A DNA stretch of 64,000 bases from Archangium violaceum (GTDB lineage: Bacteria; Myxococcota; Myxococcia; Myxococcales; Myxococcaceae). The translations under genes and the position numbers were made by a program. Each line of letters opens with the position of its first letter. The stretch's first letter is position 1. Positions 1 to 8,663 of this stretch are shown in pieces. Where the stretch lies: positions 2,445,001 to 2,509,000 of the forward strand of contig NZ_CP069396.1 of the NCBI RefSeq assembly GCF_016887565.1, written 5' to 3'. The notes under the pieces are model-generated. The model saw only the letters and a program-made list of their open reading frames with translations. It was not told the DNA's origin and did no database searches.

Positions 1-510
1 CGCGCCGTAGTTGTAGAACTCGCCGTTGGTGTAGAAGCGAGCCTGATAGGTGGTCGGGAACACGGACACCCGGTACTCCGTCCGCCAGACCGCCTTCACC
101 GCGAAGCGCCGCTGCCCCGAGGTCGGAGACGAGCCATACCACCACCCCTCGAACAGGCGGATGGAGAATTGATCCGCCGACGGCGGGGTGGGAGGCACCG
201 GCGTGGCGAACTCGTTCCACACGAAGATCATGCTCTTGCAGCCCGTGGAGGGCTTGTTGTTGGAGTCGTACGCGTCATTGTAGAAGGAGACGTCGTAGAC
301 GTTGGCCAGGGAGGTCGGCTTCGCCGCCACCACGTAACGGCCCGCGGGCAGATTGCACTGCTGCGAATCCTGCAGCGGCGGGTTCAGCATCTGCTCGCTC
401 TGTCCGAGCGCCTGGCTCTCGACCTCCTGAGGCTGGGCGGACTCGGGGCCGCACGCGGCGGTGCCAGCCGTGCAAAGGAGGAGGAGCAGGTTCTTGGAAA
501 TGGAGTTCAT
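1..510 (-). CDS. Secreted/lipoprotein hypothetical protein, 3' end outside window
   Basis: An open frame starts at ATG 508-510 and reads leftward off the window edge (170 codons seen). The N-terminus MNSISKNLLLLLLC is a short hydrophobic signal, and TAAC-G at about residues 17-21 resembles a lipobox, so a lipoprotein is likely. The rest is a soluble domain with aromatic-rich beta-strand segments (for example FEGWWYGSSP and FYTNGEFYNYG). I do not recognise the family. Third positions are strongly G/C, which supports coding. The function is unknown and the C-terminus cannot be judged. Confidence 0.7.
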   Translation of the reverse strand, partial: MNSISKNLLLLLCTAGTAACGPESAQPQEVESQALGQSEQMLNPPLQDSQQCNLPAGRYVVAAKPTSLANVYDVSFYNDAYDSNNKPSTGCKSMIFVWNEFATPVPPTPPSADQFSIRLFEGWWYGSSPTSGQRRFAVKAVWRTEYRVSVFPTTYQARFYTNGEFYNYGA

Positions 511-687
511 CGAGCTGTCGTCCTTGAGTGCTCTCGTTCGTCATGAACGATTGCCCTTCAAGACACAGGCAGGATTTTGGATGTCACATTCTCCACGAAT
601 CGTCGTTGCAGGTTCGGTCTTCTCGATCGTTTCTACCCCAACTACGCGGGTTGCTTCGTTCCACGCCGCGTCCCCCAGGCGGGAGGC

Positions 688-801
688 TCACACCGAGAGG
701 TCGTCCAACACGTCGGAGAGGGTGGTGGCATTCAGGGACCGGTCGAACCAGCGATCCAGGGTGGCCACATCCGTGTAGGTGAGAATGCGCCCGAGAGGGC
801 G
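688..801 (-). pseudogene. C-terminal remnant of an Rpn/DUF4351-type nuclease-transposase
   Basis: The minus strand encodes about 37 residues ending at a stop at 688-690, with the pattern RILTYTDVATLDRW followed by a short helix. This matches the C-terminal tail of Rpn-family (recombination-promoting nuclease, PD-(D/E)XK) proteins that are abundant in myxobacteria. No catalytic N-terminal domain can be found upstream, so this is a tail fragment. The identification is from memory of the family, not from a search. Confidence 0.45.
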
Positions 802-828
802 AGAGGGTGTCAAAGGATTCGAAACGAG
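789..828 (+). repeat. Dispersed repeat copy (GGTGTCAAAGGATTCGA type)
   Basis: Positions 806-822 match 12464-12480 at 16 of 17 bases. The preceding CCCGAGAGGGCGAGAG also resembles, in inverted orientation, the right arm of the palindromic element at 12464-12540. It lies inside the Rpn-like remnant, so it may be part of a mobile or palindromic repeat that moved with such debris. Confidence 0.45.
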
Positions 829-951
829 GGACCTGCGCGAGAGCGAGACGTGGCGTGGACGGGTGAAGCTGCCGGCCTCCATGTCTTTCCGAGGAGTTGC
901 AGCTGGCCCGAGGGATGCAATGACCTCGCGGACGGTACGCAGGGGGAGGGG

Positions 952-1308
952 ATGGGCTGGCCGCTGAGAATGTTCCAGGAGGAGAGCTACTACTTCGTTA
1001 CGTCCAGGTGCTTCCAGGGGAGGCTGTTGCTGCGTCCCAGCCAGGAGGTGAACGAGGTGGTAGGAGGCGTGCTGGCGCGAGCTGCCCAGCAGCGTGCTGG
1101 CAGCGTACGGCTGCACGCCTTCATCTTCGCGTCCAATCACTTCCACCTGCTGGTGTGGACGCGGGGAGCGGCACTCGCCTCCTTCATGCAATACCTGCGC
1201 GCCAACCTGTCCAAAAAGGTGGGGAGGTTGGTGGACTGGAGTGGAGGCTTCTGGGAGACATGCTGCAAGCAGTCTGGCGACTCACCGTGGGACTCAGCTC
1301 GCCTCTGA
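952..1308 (+). pseudogene. Truncated REP-associated tyrosine (IS200-like Y1) transposase
   Basis: From ATG 952 the frame reads MGWPLRMFQEESYYFVTSRC and then has the family hallmark ASNHFHLLVW at about residues 61-70, the HUH metal-binding motif of Y1 transposases. The family is usually about 200-300 aa. Here the reading frame loses similarity after SGGFWE and stops at 1308, giving 118 aa without the region expected to carry the catalytic tyrosine. It is therefore a 3'-truncated, inactive copy. An Rpn-like remnant lies just upstream, so 0.7-1.3 kb is mobile-element debris. Confidence 0.7.
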
Positions 1309-1429
1309 TGAGGACTTCTGGATGCCGCGGGTCACAGACATGTAACGAATGACTGCGTTGCAGAACCTTGACATACACGCGGCAACAGCCACTCCCTACC
1401 TTGAGCGCTTCATCCAAAACGGAGCGCTC

Positions 1430-2203
1430 ATGCACCTCACGCGCGCGGTCTCGGCAGTGGCCCTGGTCTCGATGTTCGGCATCGGTTGTGGCGAGTCTCT
1501 TCCAGGGGCTGAGGGCAAGGTGGCACCGCAGGTGGCTCCGGCACTGCTGTCCCGGTCGAGCGCGCTCAGCACGGAAATCTACAATGGCTATGCGGTGACG
1601 GTATCGGGCGGGCTGGGCTCGGTGCAGAGCTTCCGCATGGTGAATCCGGCGCCCGCGGCGAAGCTGAGCTTCACGCTCCGCGGTGGCAGCGGAGACGCGG
1701 ACCTCTACGTGAAGCGGTTCGCCGAGCCCACGTTCACCGACTACGACTGCTCGAGCGATGCGGTGGGGACCACGGAGAACTGCGTGTACACCACCGACGT
1801 TGAGTCCGATCAGCCCTACTACGTCCTTGTCTACGGCTACGAGCCGTTTTCCAACGTCACGCTGCACGCCTACTACAGCAACCCGCTGGCGCTTGCGACG
1901 CAGGTGCCCGTCCAGGGCAACCAGCTGTCGCGGACGGTGTACGAGGTGGACGTTCCAGCCGGCTATGGCCGGCTGCAGGTGACGGCCACCCAGCCGTTCG
2001 GACCGACAGGCCAGTTCAAGCTCTACGTGCGCCAGGGTGACGCGCCCGCGGTGCCGAGCGCGGTGGACTGCACACGGGACAGTTCCACGCTGCCGGCGGT
2101 CTGCACCATCATCAACCCCGTGGCGGGCAAGACCTACGTCATGGTCGAAGGCATGAGCAACTCCTACGCCTGCACTCTTCGCGTGGATGTGCTCAAGAAG
2201 TAG
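1430..2203 (+). CDS. Lipoprotein with bacterial pre-peptidase C-terminal (PPC)-like domains
   Basis: ATG 1430 is chosen because it opens a lipoprotein signal (MHLTRAVSAVALVSMFGIGC, Cys20 in the lipobox) and follows a GGAG box; an earlier in-frame start would bury the signal. The mature 237 residues contain a PPC-like beta-sandwich at about 45-135 (Y-x-V-T-V-S-G...SFTLRGGSGDADLYV, with the DADLYV strand typical of PPC domains) and a second, more diverged copy to the C-terminus. PPC domains usually accompany secreted proteases, but no protease domain is present. A surface or outer-membrane lipoprotein of unknown role is inferred. Confidence 0.75.
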   Translation: MHLTRAVSAVALVSMFGIGCGESLPGAEGKVAPQVAPALLSRSSALSTEIYNGYAVTVSGGLGSVQSFRMVNPAPAAKLSFTLRGGSGDADLYVKRFAEPTFTDYDCSSDAVGTTENCVYTTDVESDQPYYVLVYGYEPFSNVTLHAYYSNPLALATQVPVQGNQLSRTVYEVDVPAGYGRLQVTATQPFGPTGQFKLYVRQGDAPAVPSAVDCTRDSSTLPAVCTIINPVAGKTYVMVEGMSNSYACTLRVDVLKK

Positions 2204-2438
2204 ACGCCATGCGGTAGTAGGGGACTGTACCGTGGGTCTGCGAGGGGGTTGCACTGCGCGACGTGCTCCTCGCCAAGGCCTCGATGTGTGTGCCAGACCG
2301 ATCGGTGCATCAAGGGAGGTGGCGCAGGCGCGTGAGGTGCACCAGCGGCGCGCGGCCCTCCTCGAAGCGCGGTTGCTGGAGCGGCTGGACTCGGAGTCCT
2401 GACTCACAGGCCATCTCCACCTCCCGGGGCCTCAAGCC
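2204..2438. other. Convergent intergenic region, no gene seen
   Basis: This stretch of 235 bases separates two converging genes. No convincing coding sequence, hairpin-plus-T-run terminator or repeat could be recognised. Confidence 0.4.
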
Positions 2439-4190
2439 TCACGGCCAGCGCCAGACGGGGCTCACCGGCAGCTCGCGCGCCAGCACGGCGGCGCCGGGCT
2501 TGGAGCCCTCCGACTTGGGCACTCGCCCGTCCGTGTCCCCCAGCACGATGCACACGGGGTACTTCCGCCCATCGGGCAGCACGGCCTGCGTGTAGCGGCC
2601 CAGGACAGCCGGGCGCTCCACATCCCCGGCGATGTCATAGATGCCATTCCCCGTCCAGAGGCGTCCGTGGAGCAGCGTCCCCTCGGGCAGGTTGCCGTCT
2701 CCCTCCACGAGACGCCCGATGACGGCTCCGTCCTGGTAGACGCCCAGGTCGCCGAAATCGCCGGGCTGGTTGATGTCCACGACGGCCCGAAGAGGGCTGC
2801 TCGTCCGAAGCTTCAGCTCCGCCATGGCCTCGGCCGCCTCCTTGGGGCAGTCCTCGGGCTCCGGGGGCCTCATCTGGACGGCAGGGCAGCCGAGGCCGGC
2901 GACAGCGCACAGCCAGGCGGCGAGGACGCTCGAGGAGGTGGAGGGGGAAGTGGTGGACACGGGCGGGCTTCCTTTCTCGGCATGGCCAGACCCAGGCGGC
3001 AGCGCCTGCGGTGAGGGCACGAGTGTGGAGTGCGCCAGCCACAAGGCAAGGCCGACTACGGTCAGGCCCGCGAACAGCACCCGGGGCCACCTTGCACGCC
3101 GGGGACGGCCAGTAGCCGCCTCGGAAGCCGGCGGAGACTCTTCCGGGGCCGCGCGCGCCGTTTCGGGCGGCTGCGCCGCCAGAGCCACCTGCTCCTGGGG
3201 TGCTGGCTCCACCGGGCGCGGCTCGGCCTCGAAGAGCGGCACCTTCCAGGCGGGGGACGCCTTCTCCTGCTCTGCTGCCTGCTCCAACGCCCGCAGCAGC
3301 GCCCCAGTGCTGGGATAGCGGTCCTCGGGCTTCTTCTCCAGCAGCCGCATGGCGACGTCGCTGAGCGAGCGCGGCGCCAGGGGGTTGAGCAGGTGGGGGG
3401 GAGTTGGGGAGACGGTGGCGATGGCGGCCACCAGCTGCTCGTCCGGTAGCTCGGGGCTGAAGGGGTGCAGGTCCGTGAGGGCCTGGAAGAGCAGCACCCC
3501 CAGGGCGTACAGGTCCGCGGGTGCGCCCCCGTGAAAGGGTACCCCCTTCTTCCACGCCGCGGAGCGGGTGTAGGCCAGGAGCTCGGGCGGCAACAGGTGC
3601 ATGACGCCCTCGGGCAAGCCCAGGGTTTTGGTGAGGGCTCCCGGCAGGCGCACCGTGCCGAAGTCGATGAGGAAGGGGCGGCCGTCCTCGCGGCGGATGA
3701 GGAGGTTCTCCGCCTTCAAGTCCCGGTGGTACACGCCGCGCTGGTGCAGCACGCCCACGGTGCGTACCACGTCGGAGAAGGTGTCCACGAGCCTGGCGGC
3801 ATGAGGGGCCGTCCGCCAGCGCCACTGGTGCCAGTTGTCCCCGTCCACGTAGTCGGTGACGAGGAAGGGGTAGCCGTTGCTGGGGTTGGGCCAGCAGTCC
3901 ACCGCGTACAGGCGCAGCAGGTTGGGGTGAGAGGCGTAGGCGAAGAGGGCCGCCGCCTCGCGCGCCAGCCGCCGGTAGGCGCTCTTCTCCTCCACGTACT
4001 CCTCTTCCGAGAGTTCCTCCTGGGCCTCGGAGAGGGGGAGGAGCCCCATCTTCAGGGAGTAGGGTTTGTTGTCGCGCTCCACCATGAAGACGCGGGAGGA
4101 GCCGCCCCGGCCCAGCACCTGGACGATGCGCCAGGGTCCCACCATGTGGCCGGGCTGGAGGTGGTCGGGGTGAAGGGCTTCCGCCGTCAT
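2439..4190 (-). CDS. Membrane-anchored Ser/Thr protein kinase
   Basis: This is a Hanks-type kinase. The Gly-rich loop GRGGSS is at residues 27-32, the ATP-binding Lys in YSLKMG at about 47, the catalytic loop HRDLKAEN at 155-162, and DFG at 176-178. The kinase domain ends near residue 310. A Pro/Ala-rich linker is followed by a transmembrane helix (about 370-390) and an extracytoplasmic part of about 190 residues without a recognised family. The kinase should act on cytoplasmic proteins while its C-terminal region senses outside. It lies 12 bases downstream of a DUF2381 gene on the same strand, a pairing common in myxobacteria, so the two are probably one operon. All catalytic residues are present, so an active kinase is expected. 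Confidence 0.9.
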   Translation of the reverse strand: MTAEALHPDHLQPGHMVGPWRIVQVLGRGGSSRVFMVERDNKPYSLKMGLLPLSEAQEELSEEEYVEEKSAYRRLAREAAALFAYASHPNLLRLYAVDCWPNPSNGYPFLVTDYVDGDNWHQWRWRTAPHAARLVDTFSDVVRTVGVLHQRGVYHRDLKAENLLIRREDGRPFLIDFGTVRLPGALTKTLGLPEGVMHLLPPELLAYTRSAAWKKGVPFHGGAPADLYALGVLLFQALTDLHPFSPELPDEQLVAAIATVSPTPPHLLNPLAPRSLSDVAMRLLEKKPEDRYPSTGALLRALEQAAEQEKASPAWKVPLFEAEPRPVEPAPQEQVALAAQPPETARAAPEESPPASEAATGRPRRARWPRVLFAGLTVVGLALWLAHSTLVPSPQALPPGSGHAEKGSPPVSTTSPSTSSSVLAAWLCAVAGLGCPAVQMRPPEPEDCPKEAAEAMAELKLRTSSPLRAVVDINQPGDFGDLGVYQDGAVIGRLVEGDGNLPEGTLLHGRLWTGNGIYDIAGDVERPAVLGRYTQAVLPDGRKYPVCIVLGDTDGRVPKSEGSKPGAAVLARELPVSPVWRWP

Positions 4191-4202
4191 GGGCTGGCAC
4201 TC

Positions 4203-5087
4203 CTACAGCTTCACTTCGGGGATGGAGAGACGCCGACTGCCACTCTTGTCCTGCAACTCCAGGCGGAGGGCTTCGCTTGCCTTCCAGAAGGGGGCCTCCG
4301 TCTCCACCGCTACGAGGCCCTCCTCCCCAGGCGCGAGCTGCGCCTTGCTCATCTCCACGGAGCGCACCTTTACGGGCGTGCCGTCTGGCCGGGCGAGTCG
4401 CGCCTCCCCCGGCGCCCAGGGCTTCTGCCCCGGGAGGTTACGCACGCGGACGACGGCGAGCGCCCAGGTGCCGGCGCGGTACGCCTCCCCCTTCACCACC
4501 TTCAGTCCCTCCTGTGCTCCTGAGGGAACTTCCATGCGCCGGGCCTGCACGCCTCCGAGGTCGAGCCGCCCGGAGAAGACGAGTCCGGCAGGCCCACTCT
4601 CGGCCTGCAATGCGGCGAGTGTCGCCTCCTTCTCCGCCAGCGCTGCCTCCAGCGCCTCCACCGTGCGCGGACGGCGCACCACCTCTACCTCCTTGTCCAC
4701 CAGCGTGGGGTGGGTGACGAGCACGAGCGTGGCCACCGCGGGGGAGGCGCCGTCCTTGTAGCGCACCCGCACCACCAGCTTCTCCTCGGCGCCCAGATCG
4801 ACGGAGGGCTCCACGGCGATGAGGCGCTCGCCCACATCCACCCAACGGAAACGCGCCGGCCGGCCCTCTACCTCCACCGAGGCCTTCTCGATGGGGGCGT
4901 CGAAGCGCAGGTAGGTGGCGACGTTGGCCGCCACCCGCGCCTCTGGCACCGACTCGTTGGGGTTGCTGGGGAGGAGGACCTGGCGCTCCTGGCGTTCGCG
5001 GACGGGGGGCTGGGTCTGCGCTGCCGCCGGCGTCGCCAGGGAGAGGGTGAGGAGGGCCAGGGAGAGAAGGGGCGATGGTAGTGTCAG
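4203..5087 (-). CDS. DUF2381 family secreted protein, kinase partner
   Basis: The protein belongs to the myxobacterial DUF2381 family (AxVATYLRFDAPI near the mature N-terminus, then a beta-rich domain with a short coiled segment EALEAALAEKEATLAALQAE). The first good start by convention would be GTG at 4947-4949, but that removes a clear signal peptide (LLSLALLTLSLATPAAAQ) encoded in frame upstream. An in-frame TAG lies before it and the only plausible initiator between them is CTG at 5085-5087, with GAGG upstream, so a CTG start is proposed (294 aa). DUF2381 proteins are usually next to Ser/Thr kinases, as here. A periplasmic or surface role linked to the kinase's outer domain is inferred. 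Confidence 0.8.
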   Translation of the reverse strand: MTLPSPLLSLALLTLSLATPAAAQTQPPVRERQERQVLLPSNPNESVPEARVAANVATYLRFDAPIEKASVEVEGRPARFRWVDVGERLIAVEPSVDLGAEEKLVVRVRYKDGASPAVATLVLVTHPTLVDKEVEVVRRPRTVEALEAALAEKEATLAALQAESGPAGLVFSGRLDLGGVQARRMEVPSGAQEGLKVVKGEAYRAGTWALAVVRVRNLPGQKPWAPGEARLARPDGTPVKVRSVEMSKAQLAPGEEGLVAVETEAPFWKASEALRLELQDKSGSRRLSIPEVKL

Positions 5088-5204
5088 TGGGGGTGACCTC
5101 GCCGGTTCACCCTAGCAGATGCTCCGCACGTGCGCTCACCGTCCCGCGGTGAAGACTGCGCCTGCCCCGGTTTTATGGGAGCCCTCACGTGCAAGCTGGG
5201 TTGC

Positions 5205-7898
5205 TCAACTTCCAGCGCCTGGAAGACGGGGCGGTACGACCCGCTCGAGCAGCTTCCAGGCCTGCTCCCAACCCGGTGCCCTGTTCGCAACCTGTGTATG
5301 AAGCCATCGGCTGACGTGCACCGGCGGCGGGGTGTCACTCTGCTCGAGTCCCGCTTCCGCACTGGCCAGCAGGCGCGGGACATAGTGAAGGGGCGCAGCC
5401 CAGGCCTGACGCAACACCGTGTCCCACTGCCCCTGACGGAAGAGGAGCTCTATCTCTTCGCAGAGCACCTCGGGCATGCGCTGCCAGAGCAGTTTCCGGG
5501 TCGAGTGGTCGTAGCCGTCGGGAAACCCGGCGCGGAGGGCCTTTCGTACATGCTCGGCGGGAATCCGCTGGATGGCGGCCAGCGGAGCTTCGCCCCACCA
5601 GGACTCCTTCAGAGAAACCCAGGCCTGAAGGAATGCGTCCCAGTGCTCCTCCTTGAAGAACGAATAGATGGCCTCCCTATTCTTGAGCAACCAGCGCAGT
5701 GGCCTGTCAACGAAACGGACAACGGCCTCCGGCGGCAGCGCTTGCCAGAACACTGGCGCATAGGCCTCGTCTGGCATCAAGAATCGAGGAAGCTCCTGTC
5801 TCCCCTCATCGAGCCAGAGCCTCCAGACCTTCCGAGCGAGTGGGAGCCACTCCACACCACGCGCCCGCGCATACTCAGGGAGCAAGACAATGGTCCGGTC
5901 CCAGGAGATGTCCTCGGCGAGGCTCTGCAAGGTGGTGTCCTCCCGCTGGAGCCTGCGCAGTAACTGCTCGGGTTGGACCAACGCCTCGAACAACATGCCG
6001 GGCTGCGTGGGAAAAGGCAGCCTGTCCATCAGGCGTCCTCCGAGAAGGAAGAGTGGCACCCACCACCTCTCCGGAAGATGCTCTCCCTCATCGAGCATGA
6101 AGGTCGCCCTCTGCACCACCCACCTCATGGTTTGAGCTGGCATACCCTTGCACCAGGACTCGATCGAGAGATCGCTGCCGACAGGCGATCTCTCGGCCAG
6201 GAGCAAGAGGGCAGCGTACCAGATGCCGGTCTCCAGCAAGGGATGCTCATTCCCATACTCATGGGCGTAGTCGATGCGCGGCTGAGGGGCGCCATCGAAG
6301 AGCGGCACGTTCAGCGCCCACTGGAACCGGAGGACACCCAGGCGCAACTCCTCGGGAACCTGCACACCTTCCAGCATCGCGACTCCGAGCACGCGGAAGG
6401 ATCCTTCGAGTGCCGCCACCCAGGCAGGGGAACTCAGCTCAGGCTTCGCCAGGACCTTGTGGATGGGCGTGAAATCGTTGTGTTTGCAGCGCTCGATCAG
6501 ATTCTCGAGCACGGCTTGCGCGTAGTCCGGCCGCAGCAGGACTCCGCCCCAGACGCTGGGGGCCTGTTCGAGTGTCTCGCGGATGGTCTGCTCCACCAGG
6601 ACGGACAACACCCAACGAGGCTGGAAGACATACTGTCGTGGCTGGCGCTCGCGAAGCAGGCCCAGTGTTTGTAGGGCTCGCACGGTCCGGAAGGCATCGG
6701 GTGGGAGGCGGCCACGCGCCTTGTCCAAGGCAGCACGGTCCACTTTCACCCCATGGGGCTCGAGCTCCTTCAGCCAGTCGAGATCCGCATCATCCGGCCG
6801 GTTGCGTACGAGCGCGTGCCATGCATCGAGGGGCCTCGCTTCAAACCAAGATGGAGTGTTCTCTGTCACCAGGTGCCTGCTCATATGGAGCAGCCGCTCC
6901 CAGAGAGCCTCTGGCGTGAGTTCGTTGGTCTCGGCCTGTTGGACCCGCATCCGAAGGAAGAGCCGCGCCATGCCGGGCAGTCCCCGGGCCCTCACGAGTG
7001 GCCCCGCAGTTCCTCCTTTCTGCGCATAGGTCACGAAGAGACCGATGAGGCCCAGGGCTGTCCCCAGGGTGTCGATCATCGAGAGGATTTCTGGCCTCTC
7101 CAGCCAACGCCAGCACGCCTTCGCATCGAAGCCGGACACCTGGACCCGCGTCTCCAACCAACCCACGAGCGCTTGGAGCCAGGAGCCCACTTCCGGGCTC
7201 TCCACTTCGGGCCATTCCGGCTGGGTCTGCCGTGCGCTCATCCACCCTCGCGGATCATCCTCCTCGAATGTCCTTCGCGGGCGAGGCGAATAGGCCTCGG
7301 TGGCCACGCAGACCTTGCGATGGGGCACCCACTCATCCCAGAGGGGGACTCCCTCGCTGGAGCCGAGCTCGACGAAAGCAGGGCGATCCTCCGGAAGCTG
7401 GCTCTCGGCCTCGACCCAGGTCTGGGCCTGGATGAACACCGCCAGTCCGCGAGCCTCGAGCCACTCGCCTACCAGTGTCCGGCCCGCTCCACCCGGCGCA
7501 TACCACCACATGGGCCAGCTGGCGGGCTCCAGCACTTGCGGCGGCAGCCCCGGGGGGAGCGGCTCGTGCCGCAGGTCGATCGGACGCGTTGGCACGTCCC
7601 GCAGCTTGAGACGAAGGGTTCTTGTCTCACTGCGGGAGCGGAGCTGAGCGAGGTGCTCGCCCAGGTCCTCCCGATTCATCTCCAGGACATCCGCGAGCGC
7701 CTGAAGGACTCCCGGCCGCTCCTCGAGCCACTCCAGCGCCTCGCCCTCATCGAACTTCCCGAGGTACGTCGCCAGGGAACTCGCCTTGAGCTTCTCGGCC
7801 TTGGGCCATGAACTGGCCTTGCGCACCCGCTGCGCCAGCTCGCTGATGCTGTGAACCGGCGGCTCCAGCTCCTCCATGCGCTCGCGGATCCACCCCAT
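5205..7898 (-). CDS. Large HTH plus degenerate P-loop (STAND/AAA-like) protein
   Basis: ATG 7898 is preferred because AGGAGG lies 8 bases upstream; a GTG nine bases earlier is possible. The 897-aa product has an N-terminal, all-helical XRE-like segment (about 10-85, SLATYLGKFDEGEALEWLEERP) and then APGGAGRT at about 134-141. That resembles a Walker A motif with Arg in place of the invariant Lys. It is followed by PAFVELGS, which could be a sensor or Walker B strand. The remaining roughly 650 residues are helical and Trp-rich, like the repeat regions of STAND proteins. No effector domain is recognised. It diverges from a DUF4145 gene across an 11-bp phased repeat. A signalling or defence-type ATPase relative is an inference only. 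Confidence 0.65.
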   Translation of the reverse strand: MGWIRERMEELEPPVHSISELAQRVRKASSWPKAEKLKASSLATYLGKFDEGEALEWLEERPGVLQALADVLEMNREDLGEHLAQLRSRSETRTLRLKLRDVPTRPIDLRHEPLPPGLPPQVLEPASWPMWWYAPGGAGRTLVGEWLEARGLAVFIQAQTWVEAESQLPEDRPAFVELGSSEGVPLWDEWVPHRKVCVATEAYSPRPRRTFEEDDPRGWMSARQTQPEWPEVESPEVGSWLQALVGWLETRVQVSGFDAKACWRWLERPEILSMIDTLGTALGLIGLFVTYAQKGGTAGPLVRARGLPGMARLFLRMRVQQAETNELTPEALWERLLHMSRHLVTENTPSWFEARPLDAWHALVRNRPDDADLDWLKELEPHGVKVDRAALDKARGRLPPDAFRTVRALQTLGLLRERQPRQYVFQPRWVLSVLVEQTIRETLEQAPSVWGGVLLRPDYAQAVLENLIERCKHNDFTPIHKVLAKPELSSPAWVAALEGSFRVLGVAMLEGVQVPEELRLGVLRFQWALNVPLFDGAPQPRIDYAHEYGNEHPLLETGIWYAALLLLAERSPVGSDLSIESWCKGMPAQTMRWVVQRATFMLDEGEHLPERWWVPLFLLGGRLMDRLPFPTQPGMLFEALVQPEQLLRRLQREDTTLQSLAEDISWDRTIVLLPEYARARGVEWLPLARKVWRLWLDEGRQELPRFLMPDEAYAPVFWQALPPEAVVRFVDRPLRWLLKNREAIYSFFKEEHWDAFLQAWVSLKESWWGEAPLAAIQRIPAEHVRKALRAGFPDGYDHSTRKLLWQRMPEVLCEEIELLFRQGQWDTVLRQAWAAPLHYVPRLLASAEAGLEQSDTPPPVHVSRWLHTQVANRAPGWEQAWKLLERVVPPRLPGAGS

Positions 7899-7938
7899 GT
7901 GACGCACCTCCTGCCCTCAATGTCCTCCAATCCACCCT

Positions 7939-7957
7939 CAAATTGAAGCCAAATTGA
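7939..7957. promoter_or_regulatory. Helix-phased direct repeat between divergent genes
   Basis: CAAATTGA occurs at 7939-7946 and again at 7950-7957, an 11-base period (one helical turn). It is in the 123-bp region separating the divergent starts at 7898 and 8022. The AT-rich repeat stands out from the GC-rich surroundings and could be an operator. The N-terminal HTH of the minus-strand protein is one candidate binder. Confidence 0.45.
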
Positions 7958-8021
7958 GTCCCGTTGGAAGTTCTCGGCCCGCCTGGGTACTCTTCCTGTG
8001 ATGAAGACAGGAGGAGCAGGC

Positions 8022-8468
8022 ATGACGACCCCCAACAGTCTCCCCTCTCCGGTTGAGAGCAGCACTCCAGCGTGGCACGCCCAGCTCCCGCCCCCCGTGC
8101 GCACGATGTGGGAGGAAGTGTGTAGAGCCCTGGAGTCCCACAGCTTCACGCTGGTGGCCCAAGGCGCGCGCACGCTCATCGAGAGGGTGTCGACGGACCG
8201 TACGGGCAGTGCGGACGGCACCTTCGCCGCCAGCCTGAAAGCGCTCGAAAATGAGGGCTACATCGGCCGCCGCCAGAAGCATCAACTCCAACTCGTGGTG
8301 GAGGCGGGGAACGCGGCAGCACACCGGAGCTTCGACTTGAATCAGAAGGAAGCCAGGTTGGTGCACCACCTTACGGAGAACCTCCTGCGGAGCGCGTACA
8401 TGCCGGAAGAGCAGGTGGATGCACTGCGAACGCAGATACCGCCCAGACGTCCAGGCGGCAGACGCTGA
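8022..8468 (+). CDS. DUF4145-like protein
   Basis: The start is ATG 8022 with GGAGGAG just upstream, rather than a GTG 24 bases earlier. The 148-aa helical protein has the DUF4145 pattern: an SFTLVAQGARTLIERV helix, then ENEGYIGRRQ and VVEAGNAAAHR, which carries the family's conserved N-x-x-A/G-H element. DUF4145 occurs alone and as a tail on restriction or defence proteins; its activity is not established. The C-terminus is basic (PPRRPGGRR). It is transcribed away from the large P-loop-like protein. Confidence 0.75.
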   Translation: MTTPNSLPSPVESSTPAWHAQLPPPVRTMWEEVCRALESHSFTLVAQGARTLIERVSTDRTGSADGTFAASLKALENEGYIGRRQKHQLQLVVEAGNAAAHRSFDLNQKEARLVHHLTENLLRSAYMPEEQVDALRTQIPPRRPGGRR

Positions 8469-8515
8469 GCCGCGCGGACGGCGAGAGCAGAAAGACAGAA
8501 GGAAAGAGGGGGACG

Positions 8516-8605
8516 GGGCACACCATCGTCACGGTGCTGTGCGACTCCGGCGACCGCTACGCGAGCAACCTCTTCAACGCGAAGCCCCGTCGGCAAGCCG
8601 AGTAG
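8516..8605 (+). pseudogene. 3' remnant of a cysteine synthase (PLP-dependent) gene
   Basis: The frame reads GHTIVTVLCDSGDRYASNLF and stops at 8603-8605. This is the C-terminal signature of cysteine synthase/CysK-type enzymes (TIV..LCDSGxRY). Nothing upstream in this frame continues the enzyme, and the last residues diverge. It is therefore a short tail left by deletion or rearrangement. Confidence 0.6.
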
Positions 8606-8663
8606 CATGGACTACTGGAAGGTCCAGGCGCGCTTCGGGCACATGAAGGATTCGGGGCCCTGA
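8604..8663 (+). pseudogene. Internally deleted copy of the 3' end of the Cys-rich protein gene
   Basis: The frame reads SMDYWKVQARFGHMKDSGP and stops. It matches two separated parts of the intact gene at 10741-11274: SMSYWKAQAR and the last residues FGHMKDSEP, with the segment between them missing. This is a duplicated tail with an internal deletion, directly abutting the cysteine-synthase remnant. Confidence 0.6.

Noticed and set aside
1368-1402. TTGACA followed by TACCTT as promoter of the PPC lipoprotein
   Set aside because: The spacing is about 23 bases, too long for a sigma-70 promoter, and no better -10 is present.
2187-2402. Possible small gene between the PPC lipoprotein and the kinase
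   Set aside because: It overlaps the end of the previous gene, has no ribosome binding site and no recognisable protein features.
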